Shown here: positions 34,696-42,727 of the stretch, piece after piece
How the letters are laid out: each line of letters begins with the position of its first letter
How positions within the stretch are numbered: position 1 is the first letter of the stretch
Origin: Phycisphaerales bacterium
Lineage (GTDB): Bacteria; Planctomycetota; Phycisphaerae; Phycisphaerales; UBA1924
Direction: 5' to 3'
Assembly: GCA_905339235.1 (NCBI GenBank)
Contig: CAJPFG010000001.1
Coordinates: 124,001-188,000, forward strand
DNA: 64,000 nt
The notes under the pieces: model-generated
The model's database searches: none
What the model was told of the DNA's origin: nothing
Seen by the model: only the letters and a program-made list of their open reading frames with translations
Translations under genes and position numbers: made by a program

Positions 34696-35943
34696 TCAGT
34701 CCTCGGCCTTTTCGCCCTCCGGGGCCATCTTCACGATCCGTGGGTCAAACCGCGCCAGCACCTCGACCAGGTCCGTTTGCGCCGCCATCACCTGCTCGAT
34801 GTCCTTGTACACGCCGGGGACCTCGTCGATCCCGGCGGAGAGGACCCACACGCCCTTTTCCTCGAGTTCACGCCGCACATTGCCCCAGGCGAAGGAGTCG
34901 CGGGCCTTGGTCCGGCTCATGACGCGCCCCGCGCCGTGACTGGCGGAGTTGAGGCTCGCGGCCGAGCCCAGGCCGCGGACGACGAACCCCGGCGAGGCCA
35001 TGGAGCCGGGGATCACGCCCAGCACCCCCGCGCCCGCGGGCGTCGCGCCCTTGCGGTGGACGTAGACCTCTTCCTCGCGCCCGTCGATCGTGTGGGTTTC
35101 CTTCCACGCGAAGTTGTGGTGGTTCTCCACGCCCGCGAGGACGTCCACCTTGAGATGCTTGGCGATGGCGCGGTGGATGCACGCGTGGTTGGCCGCGGCA
35201 TACTCGCCCATCAGGTTCATCGCCGCCCAATACTCCTGCCCCTCCGGGCCGGCCATGTCGAGCCAGGCGAGTTGCGCGAGTTCGCGCGGGAGTTCGGGGT
35301 GCTTGGCCTTGGCCAACTTCGAGTAGTAATCGCACACGGCCGCGCCCGTGCCGCGCGAGCCGGAGTGCGAGAGCAGGGCGACGTACCGCCCGGGCGCGAG
35401 GTTCCAGTCCCATCCCGACCCGCCGGTCGCTTCACCGTGCGGGCTCACGCCGTGCTTTCCGGAATCTTCGTTCACCGTCAACAGCCCCCACTCGACGAAG
35501 TGATTCCCCGAGCCGCTGGTGCCCAGTTGCCCCTGGGCCTTGCGCTTGTTGTAGAGGGTGACGCCGGAGACCGACCAGTCGCGGCTCATCACCTCGTGCT
35601 CGCGGATGTCGCCCCCGCGGAACTCCACACCCACGCCGAAGCGGGTCTCCTCTTCGATGGCCTTCGCGAGCATCTTGCGGGTGTGGTCGTGCTCGAGGTC
35701 CTTGAGGGGGATGTCCAGCACGCTGAGTTTCATGCGGCAGGCAATGTCCACGCCCACCGCGTACGGGATCACCGCGCCGCGCGTGGCGACCACGCCGCCG
35801 ATGGGGACGCCGAAGCCCACGTGCGCATCGGGCATGAGGGCCCCCGCCGCGGCCACCGGCAGGCTGCACGCGTTGCGCATCTGCTGCACGGACTGCTCTT
35901 CGAGGCCGGAGCCCCAGATACGGAATGGAACGTGTTCGGACAT
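34696..35943 (-). CDS. rtcB: RtcB-type RNA-splicing ligase
   Basis: The product has 415 residues, within the range of short bacterial RtcB. RtcB joins 2',3'-cyclic-phosphate or 3'-phosphate RNA ends to 5'-OH ends with GTP and Mn2+. Metal ligands are visible in MPDAHVGFGVPIGG, GVDIACRM (Asp66, Cys69) and TSGSGNHFVEWG. The guanylylated histidine region is SHGAGRVMSR. There is no RtcA cyclase, archease or RtcR regulator nearby, so the RNA target (tRNA or rRNA repair) is open. It has its own leaderless-type promoter. Confidence 0.95.
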   Translation of the reverse strand: MSEHVPFRIWGSGLEEQSVQQMRNACSLPVAAAGALMPDAHVGFGVPIGGVVATRGAVIPYAVGVDIACRMKLSVLDIPLKDLEHDHTRKMLAKAIEEETRFGVGVEFRGGDIREHEVMSRDWSVSGVTLYNKRKAQGQLGTSGSGNHFVEWGLLTVNEDSGKHGVSPHGEATGGSGWDWNLAPGRYVALLSHSGSRGTGAAVCDYYSKLAKAKHPELPRELAQLAWLDMAGPEGQEYWAAMNLMGEYAAANHACIHRAIAKHLKVDVLAGVENHHNFAWKETHTIDGREEEVYVHRKGATPAGAGVLGVIPGSMASPGFVVRGLGSAASLNSASHGAGRVMSRTKARDSFAWGNVRRELEEKGVWVLSAGIDEVPGVYKDIEQVMAAQTDLVEVLARFDPRIVKMAPEGEKAED

Positions 35944-35955
35944 TGGCGGAGCGTA
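35944..35955 (-). promoter_or_regulatory. Leaderless-type -10 for rtcB
   Basis: Reverse-strand TACGCT (35950-35955), six bases, then ATG 35943. Confidence 0.55.
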
Positions 35956-35965
35956 GGTGAGTGGG

Positions 35966-37408
35966 TCAGGAGTGCCCCTTCTGTGAATGCGCGGACGACG
36001 AGTCGGTATCGCTCGGCGGCTTTCGGTAGAAGGCCATGTACCCCCACACCAACTGCCCGATGATCACGGGCACGGCGCTCAGGATCGCCCCCGTCCGGGG
36101 CACCCGGGCGAACAGGTGCAGGCACACGAAAAAACCGATCGTCGCCGCGACCACCGGCAGCAGCACCCACGGGCTGAACCGCTTGCGCGCCAGGGCCGCC
36201 GATTGCTCCGCCGCGTGAATCGCCCGGGCGCGATACTTGGTCACCAGTTCCTTGGCCCACGCGAACTCGTTGCCCAGCACGGCCAGTGCCACGAAGATCA
36301 CCACCAGCCCGGGGCCGGGCGCGGGGATCATGATGATGCCGATGACCAGCAGCGAAAGGCCGAAGACCAGCACGATGGCCTGCCGCGCCCGCCGCAGCGC
36401 CAGCCGTGCCGCCTGCTCGGCCTCCTCGCCCAGCGGCGAGACCTCGGCGCTGAACCTGGCCCCGGGGCGCAGGGCGAAGACGCTCCCCGCGCCCACGCAC
36501 GCCGCCAGCAGGATGAGGCTTTCCAGCGTGCTGGGCGCATCCTTGGCCGGCGCGGTCAGCACCAGCGCCGCGTAGGCCAGCACGCACGCCAGGCCGATCT
36601 TGACGCACCGCAACCACCCGCGCAGGTCCTCCAGCGCGATGTACACGCTCCGCAGGCACAGCAGCGCCATGGTGCTGGCGGCAAAGAGCAGGAACGGCTC
36701 GCGCGAGATCGCCAGCAGCGCGGGCGTGGAGTCCAGCGCGATCCACGCGTCGGCGGTCGCCAGCAGCACCACCGCCACCAGCAGCGGCGTCAGCGCCAGC
36801 CGCCCGCCCTCGCGGGTTACCAGGCTGTGCCCGTCGAAGCGCCCGGAGATGTGCACAAACCGGCGCAGGAAGCGGAGGATCCAGTTCTGCGTCTCGTCGA
36901 AGTTCTCCTGACGCACGATGAGCATGCGCAGCGCCGCCAGCAGCAGCAGGCCGGTGAAGAGGTACTTGGTCCACTCCGCGTAGTTGAGCACCCACAGCCC
37001 GCCGGCGATCCACGCACCTCGCACCAGCATCCCCGGCAGAATGCCCCACAGCAGCACCCGGTGCCGCACCGCCACCGGTGTCGCCAGGTGCGAGAACAGC
37101 GCCGAAACCACGAACACTCCGTCCAGGTCCAGGGCCACCTGCCAGAGCGTCAGCGTCACGAACTGAGTCGCCGCCTCGCGCCCCTCCAGGCGCGTCGTGC
37201 CGTCGGCGTCCAGGCCCATCCCCAGCCAGTGATGGTCGTACCCGGCGTGGATGAACCCGCCCAGCACGAACGCGAGCAGCACGTACAGCCCCGCCGTGAT
37301 CCACTCGCCCCGCCGAGTCGGGCGCGTGTGCCCGCGGTGCCACCCGTACAGGTCCGCCAGGACCAGCATCAGGATCAGCGAGATGAAGGTGATCCACAGC
37401 GTCGGCAT
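35966..37408 (-). CDS. Diverged TerC-family membrane protein fused to a PGPGW-like domain
   Basis: The product has 480 residues with about ten membrane spans. Residues 1-270 align by eye with the intact TerC protein encoded just upstream (GVLLWGILPGMLVRG, YLFTGLLLLAALRML, ALDSTPALLAISREPFLLF). The metal-site motif SMDN of TerC is LDGV here, and the TTD of the second half is TAD. The C-terminal 150 residues carry PAPGPGLVVIFVALAVLGNEFAWA, the mark of the PGPGW putative transmembrane family, followed by one more hydrophobic segment. It starts 6 bases after the stop of the first terC gene, so the two are co-transcribed. Its role is unknown. Confidence 0.85.
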   Translation of the reverse strand: MPTLWITFISLILMLVLADLYGWHRGHTRPTRRGEWITAGLYVLLAFVLGGFIHAGYDHHWLGMGLDADGTTRLEGREAATQFVTLTLWQVALDLDGVFVVSALFSHLATPVAVRHRVLLWGILPGMLVRGAWIAGGLWVLNYAEWTKYLFTGLLLLAALRMLIVRQENFDETQNWILRFLRRFVHISGRFDGHSLVTREGGRLALTPLLVAVVLLATADAWIALDSTPALLAISREPFLLFAASTMALLCLRSVYIALEDLRGWLRCVKIGLACVLAYAALVLTAPAKDAPSTLESLILLAACVGAGSVFALRPGARFSAEVSPLGEEAEQAARLALRRARQAIVLVFGLSLLVIGIIMIPAPGPGLVVIFVALAVLGNEFAWAKELVTKYRARAIHAAEQSAALARKRFSPWVLLPVVAATIGFFVCLHLFARVPRTGAILSAVPVIIGQLVWGYMAFYRKPPSDTDSSSAHSQKGHS

Positions 37409-37414
37409 GGGCGG

Positions 37415-38569
37415 CTATTCAGTAGGCTCGTCGTTCAGTTCCGGCCGACGGGCCTGGGCCTTGCGGCGCGAGAGCACCACCGAGGTGCCCACACCCACCG
37501 TAAGCGCGGCCGCGATGATCCCCAGCGAGACGCCCGAGGCGATGTGCACCTGCTCGGTGGGGAGCCAGTCCAGCCAGCCCGGGACTTCTCCGAAGAGCCG
37601 GGCCGAGACCGGGCGGAGTCGGTGCACGCCCTCAAGCATCATCTTGACCCCGACGAACGCGAGGATGAACGCCAGGCTGAACTTCACGAACTTGAACTTG
37701 TCCATGAGGGCGGCGAGCGCGAAGTACAGGCTGCGCAGGCCCATGATGGCGAAGATGTTGCTCGTGAACACCAGAAACGGATCGCGCGTGATGCCGAAGA
37801 TGGCGGGGATCGAGTCGATGGCGAAGACCACGTCCGTGGTTTCGACCACCAGCAGCACAATGAACAGCGGGGTGAAGAACAACTTTCCGTCGATGCGGGC
37901 GGTGAAGCGCTCGGCGCTGATGCCCCGGGAGATGGGCAGCAGCCGCCGGGCCATCCGCAGGACCCAGCCGTGCTCGGGGTCGAAGTCCTCCTCCTTTTGC
38001 GTTACGAGTTTCACCCCCGTGTACACGAGGATCACCCCGAAGATGTACAGCACCCACTCGAAGTTGGCCACAAGCACGGCGCCCAGCCCGATCATGATCC
38101 CCCGCAGGACGAGGGCGCCCAAGATCCCCCAGAACAGGACCCGGTGCTGAAACCGCGTGGGGACCTGGAAGTGCGCGAAGATCAACGCGATCACGAAGAT
38201 GTTGTCCATGCTCAGCGAATACTCGATGAGCCAGCCCGTGAAGAACTCCGTCGCCGCCCGCTTGCCCTGCCCCGTGGGGATTCTCAACTTCGGCGGCTCG
38301 GCGTCGGCGGGCGGCGTCTCGCCGGGGCCCAGCGCGGGCGGGTCCGGCAGGTTAATCACCGCGAACTTGCTCCCGATCCCCAGCCAGTCGTGCTCGTAGA
38401 TGTAGTACACCGCCACGTTGAACGCCAGCGCCATCACGATGCACACGCCCGTCCAGCCCAGCGCCGCCCGCACGTTGATCACGTGCGGCTTGCGATTGAC
38501 AACGAACAGGTCCAGCGCCAGCATCACCAGCACGAACACAATGAAACCGATCCACAGCAACGCGATCAT
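37415..38569 (-). CDS. TerC/Alx-family membrane protein, probable manganese exporter
   Basis: The product has 384 residues and about nine membrane spans. ATG 38569 opens directly into the first span. Both conserved metal motifs are intact: IEYSLSMDNIFVIALIF and VETTDVVFAIDSIPAIFGITRDPFLVFTSNIFAIMGLRSLYF. TerC/Alx/YkoY proteins export Mn2+ or help load metal onto exported proteins. An insert of about 25 Pro/Glu-rich residues separates spans 2 and 3. A candidate manganese riboswitch lies in its leader, which strengthens the metal assignment. It is the first gene of a two-gene operon. Confidence 0.92.
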   Translation of the reverse strand: MIALLWIGFIVFVLVMLALDLFVVNRKPHVINVRAALGWTGVCIVMALAFNVAVYYIYEHDWLGIGSKFAVINLPDPPALGPGETPPADAEPPKLRIPTGQGKRAATEFFTGWLIEYSLSMDNIFVIALIFAHFQVPTRFQHRVLFWGILGALVLRGIMIGLGAVLVANFEWVLYIFGVILVYTGVKLVTQKEEDFDPEHGWVLRMARRLLPISRGISAERFTARIDGKLFFTPLFIVLLVVETTDVVFAIDSIPAIFGITRDPFLVFTSNIFAIMGLRSLYFALAALMDKFKFVKFSLAFILAFVGVKMMLEGVHRLRPVSARLFGEVPGWLDWLPTEQVHIASGVSLGIIAAALTVGVGTSVVLSRRKAQARRPELNDEPTE

Positions 38570-38684
38570 GCACCACCGCCTTGGGAGGAAGTAGCGGGGC
38601 CGGCGTGTGCGAGGGGGGCGGGCTCGGGAAGTCTCAACATCGCAGCCTCCGTCCGGGCGCGTGGGCGACCGGCGTTGGTGGACG

Positions 38685-38806
38685 TTGGTCTTGCTCAACG
38701 CGTCGCGACCGACGCTCGTACGGGCCGGGAGGATCGGTCACATGCGCTGATCCACCGTGCTGACGACCCGTACGTCCCGGCATGGGCCCGGGCGGCTACT
38801 CCCCAA
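38685..38806 (-). ncRNA. Candidate yybP-ykoY manganese riboswitch upstream of the terC pair
   Basis: The reverse strand shows, in order, the three conserved blocks of the family: GGGGAGTAGC (38793-38804), GTCGTCA (38761-38767) and AGCAAGACC (near 38687-38695). P1 can form from TTGG/CCAA plus ACG/CGT. GTACGGG (38767-38773) pairs with CCCGTAC (38718-38724), and hairpins CCCGG/CCGGG and CGTCG/CGACG lie inside. In this family Mn2+ docks the two loops and usually turns on terC- or mntP-type exporters. About 115 bases separate it from ATG 38569. The expression platform is not evident, with no clear terminator. Confidence 0.8.
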
Positions 38807-38894
38807 GTCGTATCTGGTTGTCGCGGTCATGGTAGCCTCCGCGCCGGGGGCTTGCGCCGCACGATGCCGCCGACAGCCGTCGGTTGCGCTCCGG

Positions 38895-38908
38895 TGGTAC
38901 TCTCTGCC
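38895..38908 (+). promoter_or_regulatory. Leaderless-type extended -10 for ogt
   Basis: TGG-TACTCT (38895-38903), five bases, then ATG 38909. Confidence 0.55.
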
Positions 38909-39463
38909 ATGGCGCCCTCCACCCAACTGCTCGCGTGCGTGATGGAATCCCCCATCGGCCCCCTCGCCGTCGCCGCGGACGGGGAAGGCGTCCGCGCCGT
39001 CGAGTTCAGCGACGCGTCCGACCCCGCCGCCGCCCTCTCCGAACTCTCGCGGCGCCTTGCCCGAGAGGTCACCCTCGCCCACTCCGGCCTCGCCCACGCG
39101 TGCGCCGCCGAACTGCGCGAGTACTTCGCGGGCGCCCGGCGCGAGTTCTCCATCCCACTCGCGCCCCGCGGCACCGACTTTCAGCGCCGCGTCTGGAGCG
39201 CCCTGGCCGCCATCCCCATCGGCACAACCCGTTCCTACGGCGACGTTGCCCGCGAGGTCGCCGATCTTTCCGCCGTCCGCGCCGTCGGCGCGGCCAACGG
39301 CGCCAACCCCATCGCCATCATCATCCCCTGCCACCGCGTGATCGCCTCCGACGGCACTCTCCACGGGTACGGCGGGGGCCTGCACCGCAAGCGCTGGCTC
39401 CTCGACCATGAGCGCGCCATGGCCGGCGCCACGCTCTTCGCCGCCCAGGGTGGGCACGCGTGA
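38909..39463 (+). CDS. ogt: Methylated-DNA--protein-cysteine methyltransferase
   Basis: The product has 184 residues. It removes the methyl group from O6-methylguanine onto its own cysteine in IIPCHRVI, the invariant PCHR site. The helix-turn-helix with TTRSYGDVAREV and the ending LHGYGGGLHRKRWLLDHE complete the family pattern. There is no Ada N-terminal regulatory domain. A -10 box ends five bases before ATG 38909, which fixes the start. Its stop overlaps the start of cutC by four bases (GTGA). Confidence 0.93.
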   Translation: MAPSTQLLACVMESPIGPLAVAADGEGVRAVEFSDASDPAAALSELSRRLAREVTLAHSGLAHACAAELREYFAGARREFSIPLAPRGTDFQRRVWSALAAIPIGTTRSYGDVAREVADLSAVRAVGAANGANPIAIIIPCHRVIASDGTLHGYGGGLHRKRWLLDHERAMAGATLFAAQGGHA

Positions 39464-40140
39464 ACGGGCGAGCGACCATCGAGGTCGCCGTGGACCGCCG
39501 CACCGACGCGCGGGCCGCGCTCGCTAACGGCGCCGATCGTGTCGAGTACTGCGCGCAACTCGGCACCGGCGGGCTTACGCCCGAGATGTGGCGGGTCCGC
39601 GAACTGGGACTGACCGCGCCGGGACAACTCGCGGTTCTGATCCGCGAGCAGACCGGCCCCTTCACGGCCGATGCGCGGACGGTGGACTGGATGGCCCGGC
39701 GAGCGCGGGAGGCGTTCGAGGCGGGCGCCTGCGCGGTGGTCTTCGGCGTGCTGACCGCCGCGAACGAGATCGACGTGGAGGCGTGCCGGCGCATCCTGGG
39801 GTCGTGCGACGAGGGCGCGGCCGTGTTCCATCGCGCCTTTGACCTCTGCCCCGGCCCCTTCACGGCCCTGGACACGCTCGTGAAGCTCGGCTTCCGCCGC
39901 GTCCTTACATCCGGCGGCGCCGGCGTGCGCGCGCCCGGAGCGCTGGATCGACTCGCGGAACTGGTGCGCCATGCAGCGAACGCCATCGAAATCCTCCCCG
40001 GCGGGGGAGTCCGTAGCGACAATGCGCCGGAAATCCTGCGGCGCACGGGTTGCGGACAACTGCACTCTTCCTGCCGCCGGCCCGACGGAGCGTTCGATGT
40101 CGAAGAACTGAAATCGCTGGTCGCGGTCGTTGGGGAGTGA
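39460..40140 (+). CDS. cutC: CutC-family protein (copper homeostasis / TIM barrel)
   Basis: The product has 226 residues from GTG 39460, which overlaps the ogt stop, so translation is coupled. Family marks are the N-terminal IEVAVDRRTDARAALANGADRVEYCAQLGTGGLTP, the FGVLTAANEIDVEACRRIL segment, VFHRAFDLCP, RVLTSGGAG and the terminal G-G-G-V-R and LHSSCRR. CutC was named for copper tolerance, but the biochemical function is unsettled. It follows a DNA-repair gene with no evident link. Confidence 0.88.
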   Translation: MNGRATIEVAVDRRTDARAALANGADRVEYCAQLGTGGLTPEMWRVRELGLTAPGQLAVLIREQTGPFTADARTVDWMARRAREAFEAGACAVVFGVLTAANEIDVEACRRILGSCDEGAAVFHRAFDLCPGPFTALDTLVKLGFRRVLTSGGAGVRAPGALDRLAELVRHAANAIEILPGGGVRSDNAPEILRRTGCGQLHSSCRRPDGAFDVEELKSLVAVVGE

Positions 40141-41007
40141 CGTTCGCGATGCACTCCTGCCGCCGAAGGCCGCTGCTCCCGACGACCAACGCTCTGGAGA
40201 TCATGAACGGCGAGTGGCTTCCCCGTCACCGAACTAGCCGGCACGCTTTGTCCGCGCTTCTTACCGGTATGCCCGCGACGAAATCCCTGCGAGATTCGAC
40301 GCCGCGGAGGCGCTCGAGAGCCGTTCACGTCTCGCGATCTGCCGGCGCTGATGGAGAGACTGCTGTCGCGCGCGGCGGTGATGAAGGGGTGAGAACGCAA
40401 ATCGCGGATGGCAAATCGCAAGTGGGTGCGGGGTCGTGGGGCTCGGACCCCCTCCGCCTTGCGGAGTCGGCACCATCCCCGCGGGGCGCGGGACATTGGG
40501 GGATGGTGGTGGTTGGGCGAAGGGGTCGGTGGAGCGGGGCAGGTGGACCCGCGAGGGAAGGGCGTATGTGCTTGCGGGGATTGGAGCAAAACTTTTTCGC
40601 AAAAGCGCGAGATGGGTGTCGGGGTTCGCGCAAATGCGCGTGCAAAGGGCGCTTTCAACACGCGGCCAAGCGACGCGCTACGCGGGAGATTCGTCGAGAG
40701 AAGCGGGCAATGATGGTGGGTGTTTGTTCATGTTGTCGAGAGCCTGTCATGAGAATCGTTCTAATGGATCAGGTAGAAAGTGGCATAAGGTCCCGCATTC
40801 CAGAGCATTAGGTTCACAACTGATGTCGTGGCCGCGCTTCGGCGGGAAGGCGGTCGCGGCGCACCATTAGCGATAATTTCAAAAATAGTGCAAGGACCGT
40901 CCGGGTTGAGGCTTGTGGTGCGTTTCATTACGGTCTAGCATGCCCGCTGAGAGACGGGAAGGCACTTGGGGTGGTGGGCTTCGAGTGCGAGGAGGAGATG
41001 GACCAGA
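40141..41007 (+). other. Intergenic region without a credible gene
   Basis: This 867-base gap has a mixed composition, with A+T-richer patches at 40575-40600 and 40863-40895. Several frames are open but their translations are Arg/Gly/Pro-rich shadows. Around 40240-40392 two short frames could be frameshifted remains of one protein end, including a segment ending SRDLPALMERLLSRAAVMKG, but this is weak. A perfect hairpin CTCCGC-CTT-GCGGAG lies near 40456-40470. A weak promoter for the activator may be TTGTGG (40913) with TAGCAT (40936), spaced 17. Confidence 0.5.
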
Positions 41008-42093
41008 ATGACCGCCCTGAGTGCGCTGTCGCAGGGTCATTCCGCCAAGGAACTGGTGCTTCGATCACAGTCGATGCGCACCGTGGTGAGCGCGATCGAT
41101 GCGGCCGCGCGGTTTGATACGACGGTGCTGCTGCTCGGCGAATCCGGGGTAGGCAAGGAACTGGCGGCGCATCGGCTGCACGCGAAGAGCAGGCGGGCGG
41201 AGGGTCCGTTCGTTCCGGTGGAGTGCACGACGCTGAGCGAGGCGTTGACGGATTCGCAACTATTCGGGCATGTAAAGGGCGCGTTCACCGGTGCCGAGCG
41301 GGATTCGGTGGGGTTCGTTCGAGCGGCGGAGGGGGGCACGCTGTTCCTGGACGAAGTGGGCGATCTGCCGCCGGCGGCCCAGGCGAAACTGCTGCGCGTG
41401 CTTCAGGAGCGCACGGTGACTCCGGTGGGCGCGGCGCGAGCGGTGGGGGTGAACATTCGGGTGGTTGCGGCGACGCACCGGGACCTGCGCGGCATGGTTC
41501 GCGAGGGTAAGTTTCGGGAGGACCTGTTGTACCGGCTCCAGGTCGTGCGGATCGTGGTGCCGCCGCTGCGGGACCGGTCGGAGGACATCGAGGTGGTGGC
41601 GGAGCACCTGCTGGAGCGGCTTGCGGTGCAGTACGGGATGAAGCGGAAGCGAATGTCGGCGGAGGCGATGGAAGTGTTGGTCCGGCATCGGTGGCCGGGG
41701 AACGTTCGAGAACTTGCGAACGCGATGGAGCACGCCTTCGTGTTTGCGCCCGGGGTGGTGGTGGGTGCGGAGCACCTGCCCGAAGAAGTGTCGGAAGTGG
41801 CGGAGGGTGTGGGGACGGAGACGAAGGAGTCGTGGGGTTCGTCGGGCGTGGTGCCGATGCACGTGGCGGAGCGGGAACTGATATCGCGGGCGTTGCGGCA
41901 GGCAGGGGGGATGCAGTCCCGGGCCGCGGACATGTTGCAGATCGAGCGGCGTCGCCTGTATCGCAAGGTGAAGTCGTACGGGTTGGAGAGCCTCACGCGG
42001 GCCGGCGGGGAGGATGGGAATCCTGGAAAGGCGAGGGCGAGGTACCAATCTGGTACACGCGCCGGCCGGCCGGTGGTCGCGGAACGCGGCTGA
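41008..42093 (+). CDS. Sigma-54-dependent activator lacking a receiver domain
   Basis: The product has 361 residues. ATG 41008 has AGGAGG twelve bases upstream, a long spacing. The protein begins almost directly with the AAA+ domain: Walker A GESGVGKE (44-51), the sigma-54 contact loop GAFTGA (91-96), Walker B TLFLDEVGDL (111-120) and the sensor/arginine-finger region RHRWPGNVRELANAM. A Fis-type HTH follows at about 290-328 (RELISRALRQAGGMQSRAADML...LYRKVKSYG). With no receiver or PAS domain, it must be controlled by amount or by a partner, as for PspF or HrpR/S. Palindromic sites suited to its HTH overlap its own 3' end. Confidence 0.92.
   Translation: MTALSALSQGHSAKELVLRSQSMRTVVSAIDAAARFDTTVLLLGESGVGKELAAHRLHAKSRRAEGPFVPVECTTLSEALTDSQLFGHVKGAFTGAERDSVGFVRAAEGGTLFLDEVGDLPPAAQAKLLRVLQERTVTPVGAARAVGVNIRVVAATHRDLRGMVREGKFREDLLYRLQVVRIVVPPLRDRSEDIEVVAEHLLERLAVQYGMKRKRMSAEAMEVLVRHRWPGNVRELANAMEHAFVFAPGVVVGAEHLPEEVSEVAEGVGTETKESWGSSGVVPMHVAERELISRALRQAGGMQSRAADMLQIERRRLYRKVKSYGLESLTRAGGEDGNPGKARARYQSGTRAGRPVVAERG
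42042..42056 (+). promoter_or_regulatory. Upstream activator site 1 (perfect palindrome)
   Basis: GTACCA-ATC-TGGTAC is a perfect inverted repeat inside the last codons of the activator. It is centred about 180 bases before the predicted sigma-54 start. Confidence 0.65.
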
Positions 42094-42094
42094 A

Positions 42095-42109
42095 GTACCA
42101 GCATGGAAC
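42095..42109 (+). promoter_or_regulatory. Upstream activator site 2
   Basis: GTACCA-GCA-TGGAAC differs from site 1 by one base in the arms. The centres are 53 bases apart, close to five helical turns. A further half site TGGTAC lies at 42124-42129. Confidence 0.6.
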
Positions 42110-42203
42110 TGTTGTGTCGCGTGTGGTACCGGCGCGGCACTGCGTCGAGAGGCGGGCGGTGAGAGAAAGTCCCGGCAGCGCGCGGGAAAGCGGGTCGGTG
42201 GTC

Positions 42204-42219
42204 TGGCACGCGGTTCGCA
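42204..42219 (+). promoter_or_regulatory. Sigma-54 (-24/-12) promoter
   Basis: TGGCACG-CGGT-TCGCA matches the consensus TGGCACG-N4-TTGCA at all positions but one, with the invariant GG and GC exactly 10 bases apart. The predicted start near 42230 leaves a leader of about 30 bases with AAGGAG before GTG 42260. Confidence 0.75.
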
Positions 42220-42259
42220 TTCATCTCCTCGGCGTGAGACGACGCCAAGGAGACGACCC

Positions 42260-42727
42260 GTGCCGGAAGTCAAGGCCGACAAACCTCTCGTGATCTCGCT
42301 GAGCGAGGAACTGACGCCGGGCCTGGCCCGGGCGGTCGTTCGGAACTGGTGGCCCTGGCTAAAAGTCGGCAGCGCGCGGGCCGCGATTCGATCGGAGATG
42401 TTTCGCCGGCGTGTCCCGCTGGTTCTGCTGGAGACCGGGGCGGACTCGTTCGAGGTGGTGCAGATCGTGCGATTCCTGCGGGCGCCCTGGCGGCGCACGC
42501 CGGTGGTCATCATCGAACGCGAGCAAGAGTCCACGTACGAGATGCTGTTCCGCGGCGAGGGCGTGGCGTGTTTTCTGTCCTCGGCGGAAGTGGATCCGGA
42601 ACTGATCGAAGACATGGTGGCGTCGATCCTGATCGATCCGGGCGCGGCGAAGGCGCGGGAGAGTGTGGGAGCCCGCCCGGCCATTCCGCGTCCGCCCGAG
42701 AGCACCGTGTTTGGAGCTGTGTCATGA
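42260..42727 (+). CDS. Pseudo-receiver (phospho-site-less) protein under sigma-54 control
   Basis: The product has 155 residues. GTG 42260 has AAGGAG seven bases upstream. Residues 9-125 show the alternating strand-helix order of a receiver domain: strands LVISLSE, WLKVGSA, VPLVLLE, TPVVIIER and VACFLSS, each followed by a helix. The acidic pair at strand 1 is replaced by Ser-Glu and the phospho-acceptor position after strand 3 is Glu/Thr. It is therefore unlikely to be phosphorylated in the normal way. It is preceded by a sigma-54 promoter with activator sites, and its stop overlaps the next small gene (ATGA). Confidence 0.75.
   Translation: MPEVKADKPLVISLSEELTPGLARAVVRNWWPWLKVGSARAAIRSEMFRRRVPLVLLETGADSFEVVQIVRFLRAPWRRTPVVIIEREQESTYEMLFRGEGVACFLSSAEVDPELIEDMVASILIDPGAAKARESVGARPAIPRPPESTVFGAVS

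Noticed and set aside
35987-39463. A 1158-codon open frame on the plus strand across rtcB, both terC genes and ogt
   Set aside because: It is antisense to well-recognised genes for most of its length and its translation is Arg/His/Pro-rich shadow. Only the last 185 codons, the ogt gene, are real.
40240-40392. Two short frames that could be the frameshifted end of one old gene
   Set aside because: They are short, have no recognisable family, and nothing upstream continues them, so this is recorded only as a possibility in the intergenic entry.
40781-40796. TGGCATAAGGTCCCGC as a possible sigma-54 promoter before the activator gene
   Set aside because: GG and GC are 11 bases apart instead of the required 10, and no activator palindromes are nearby.
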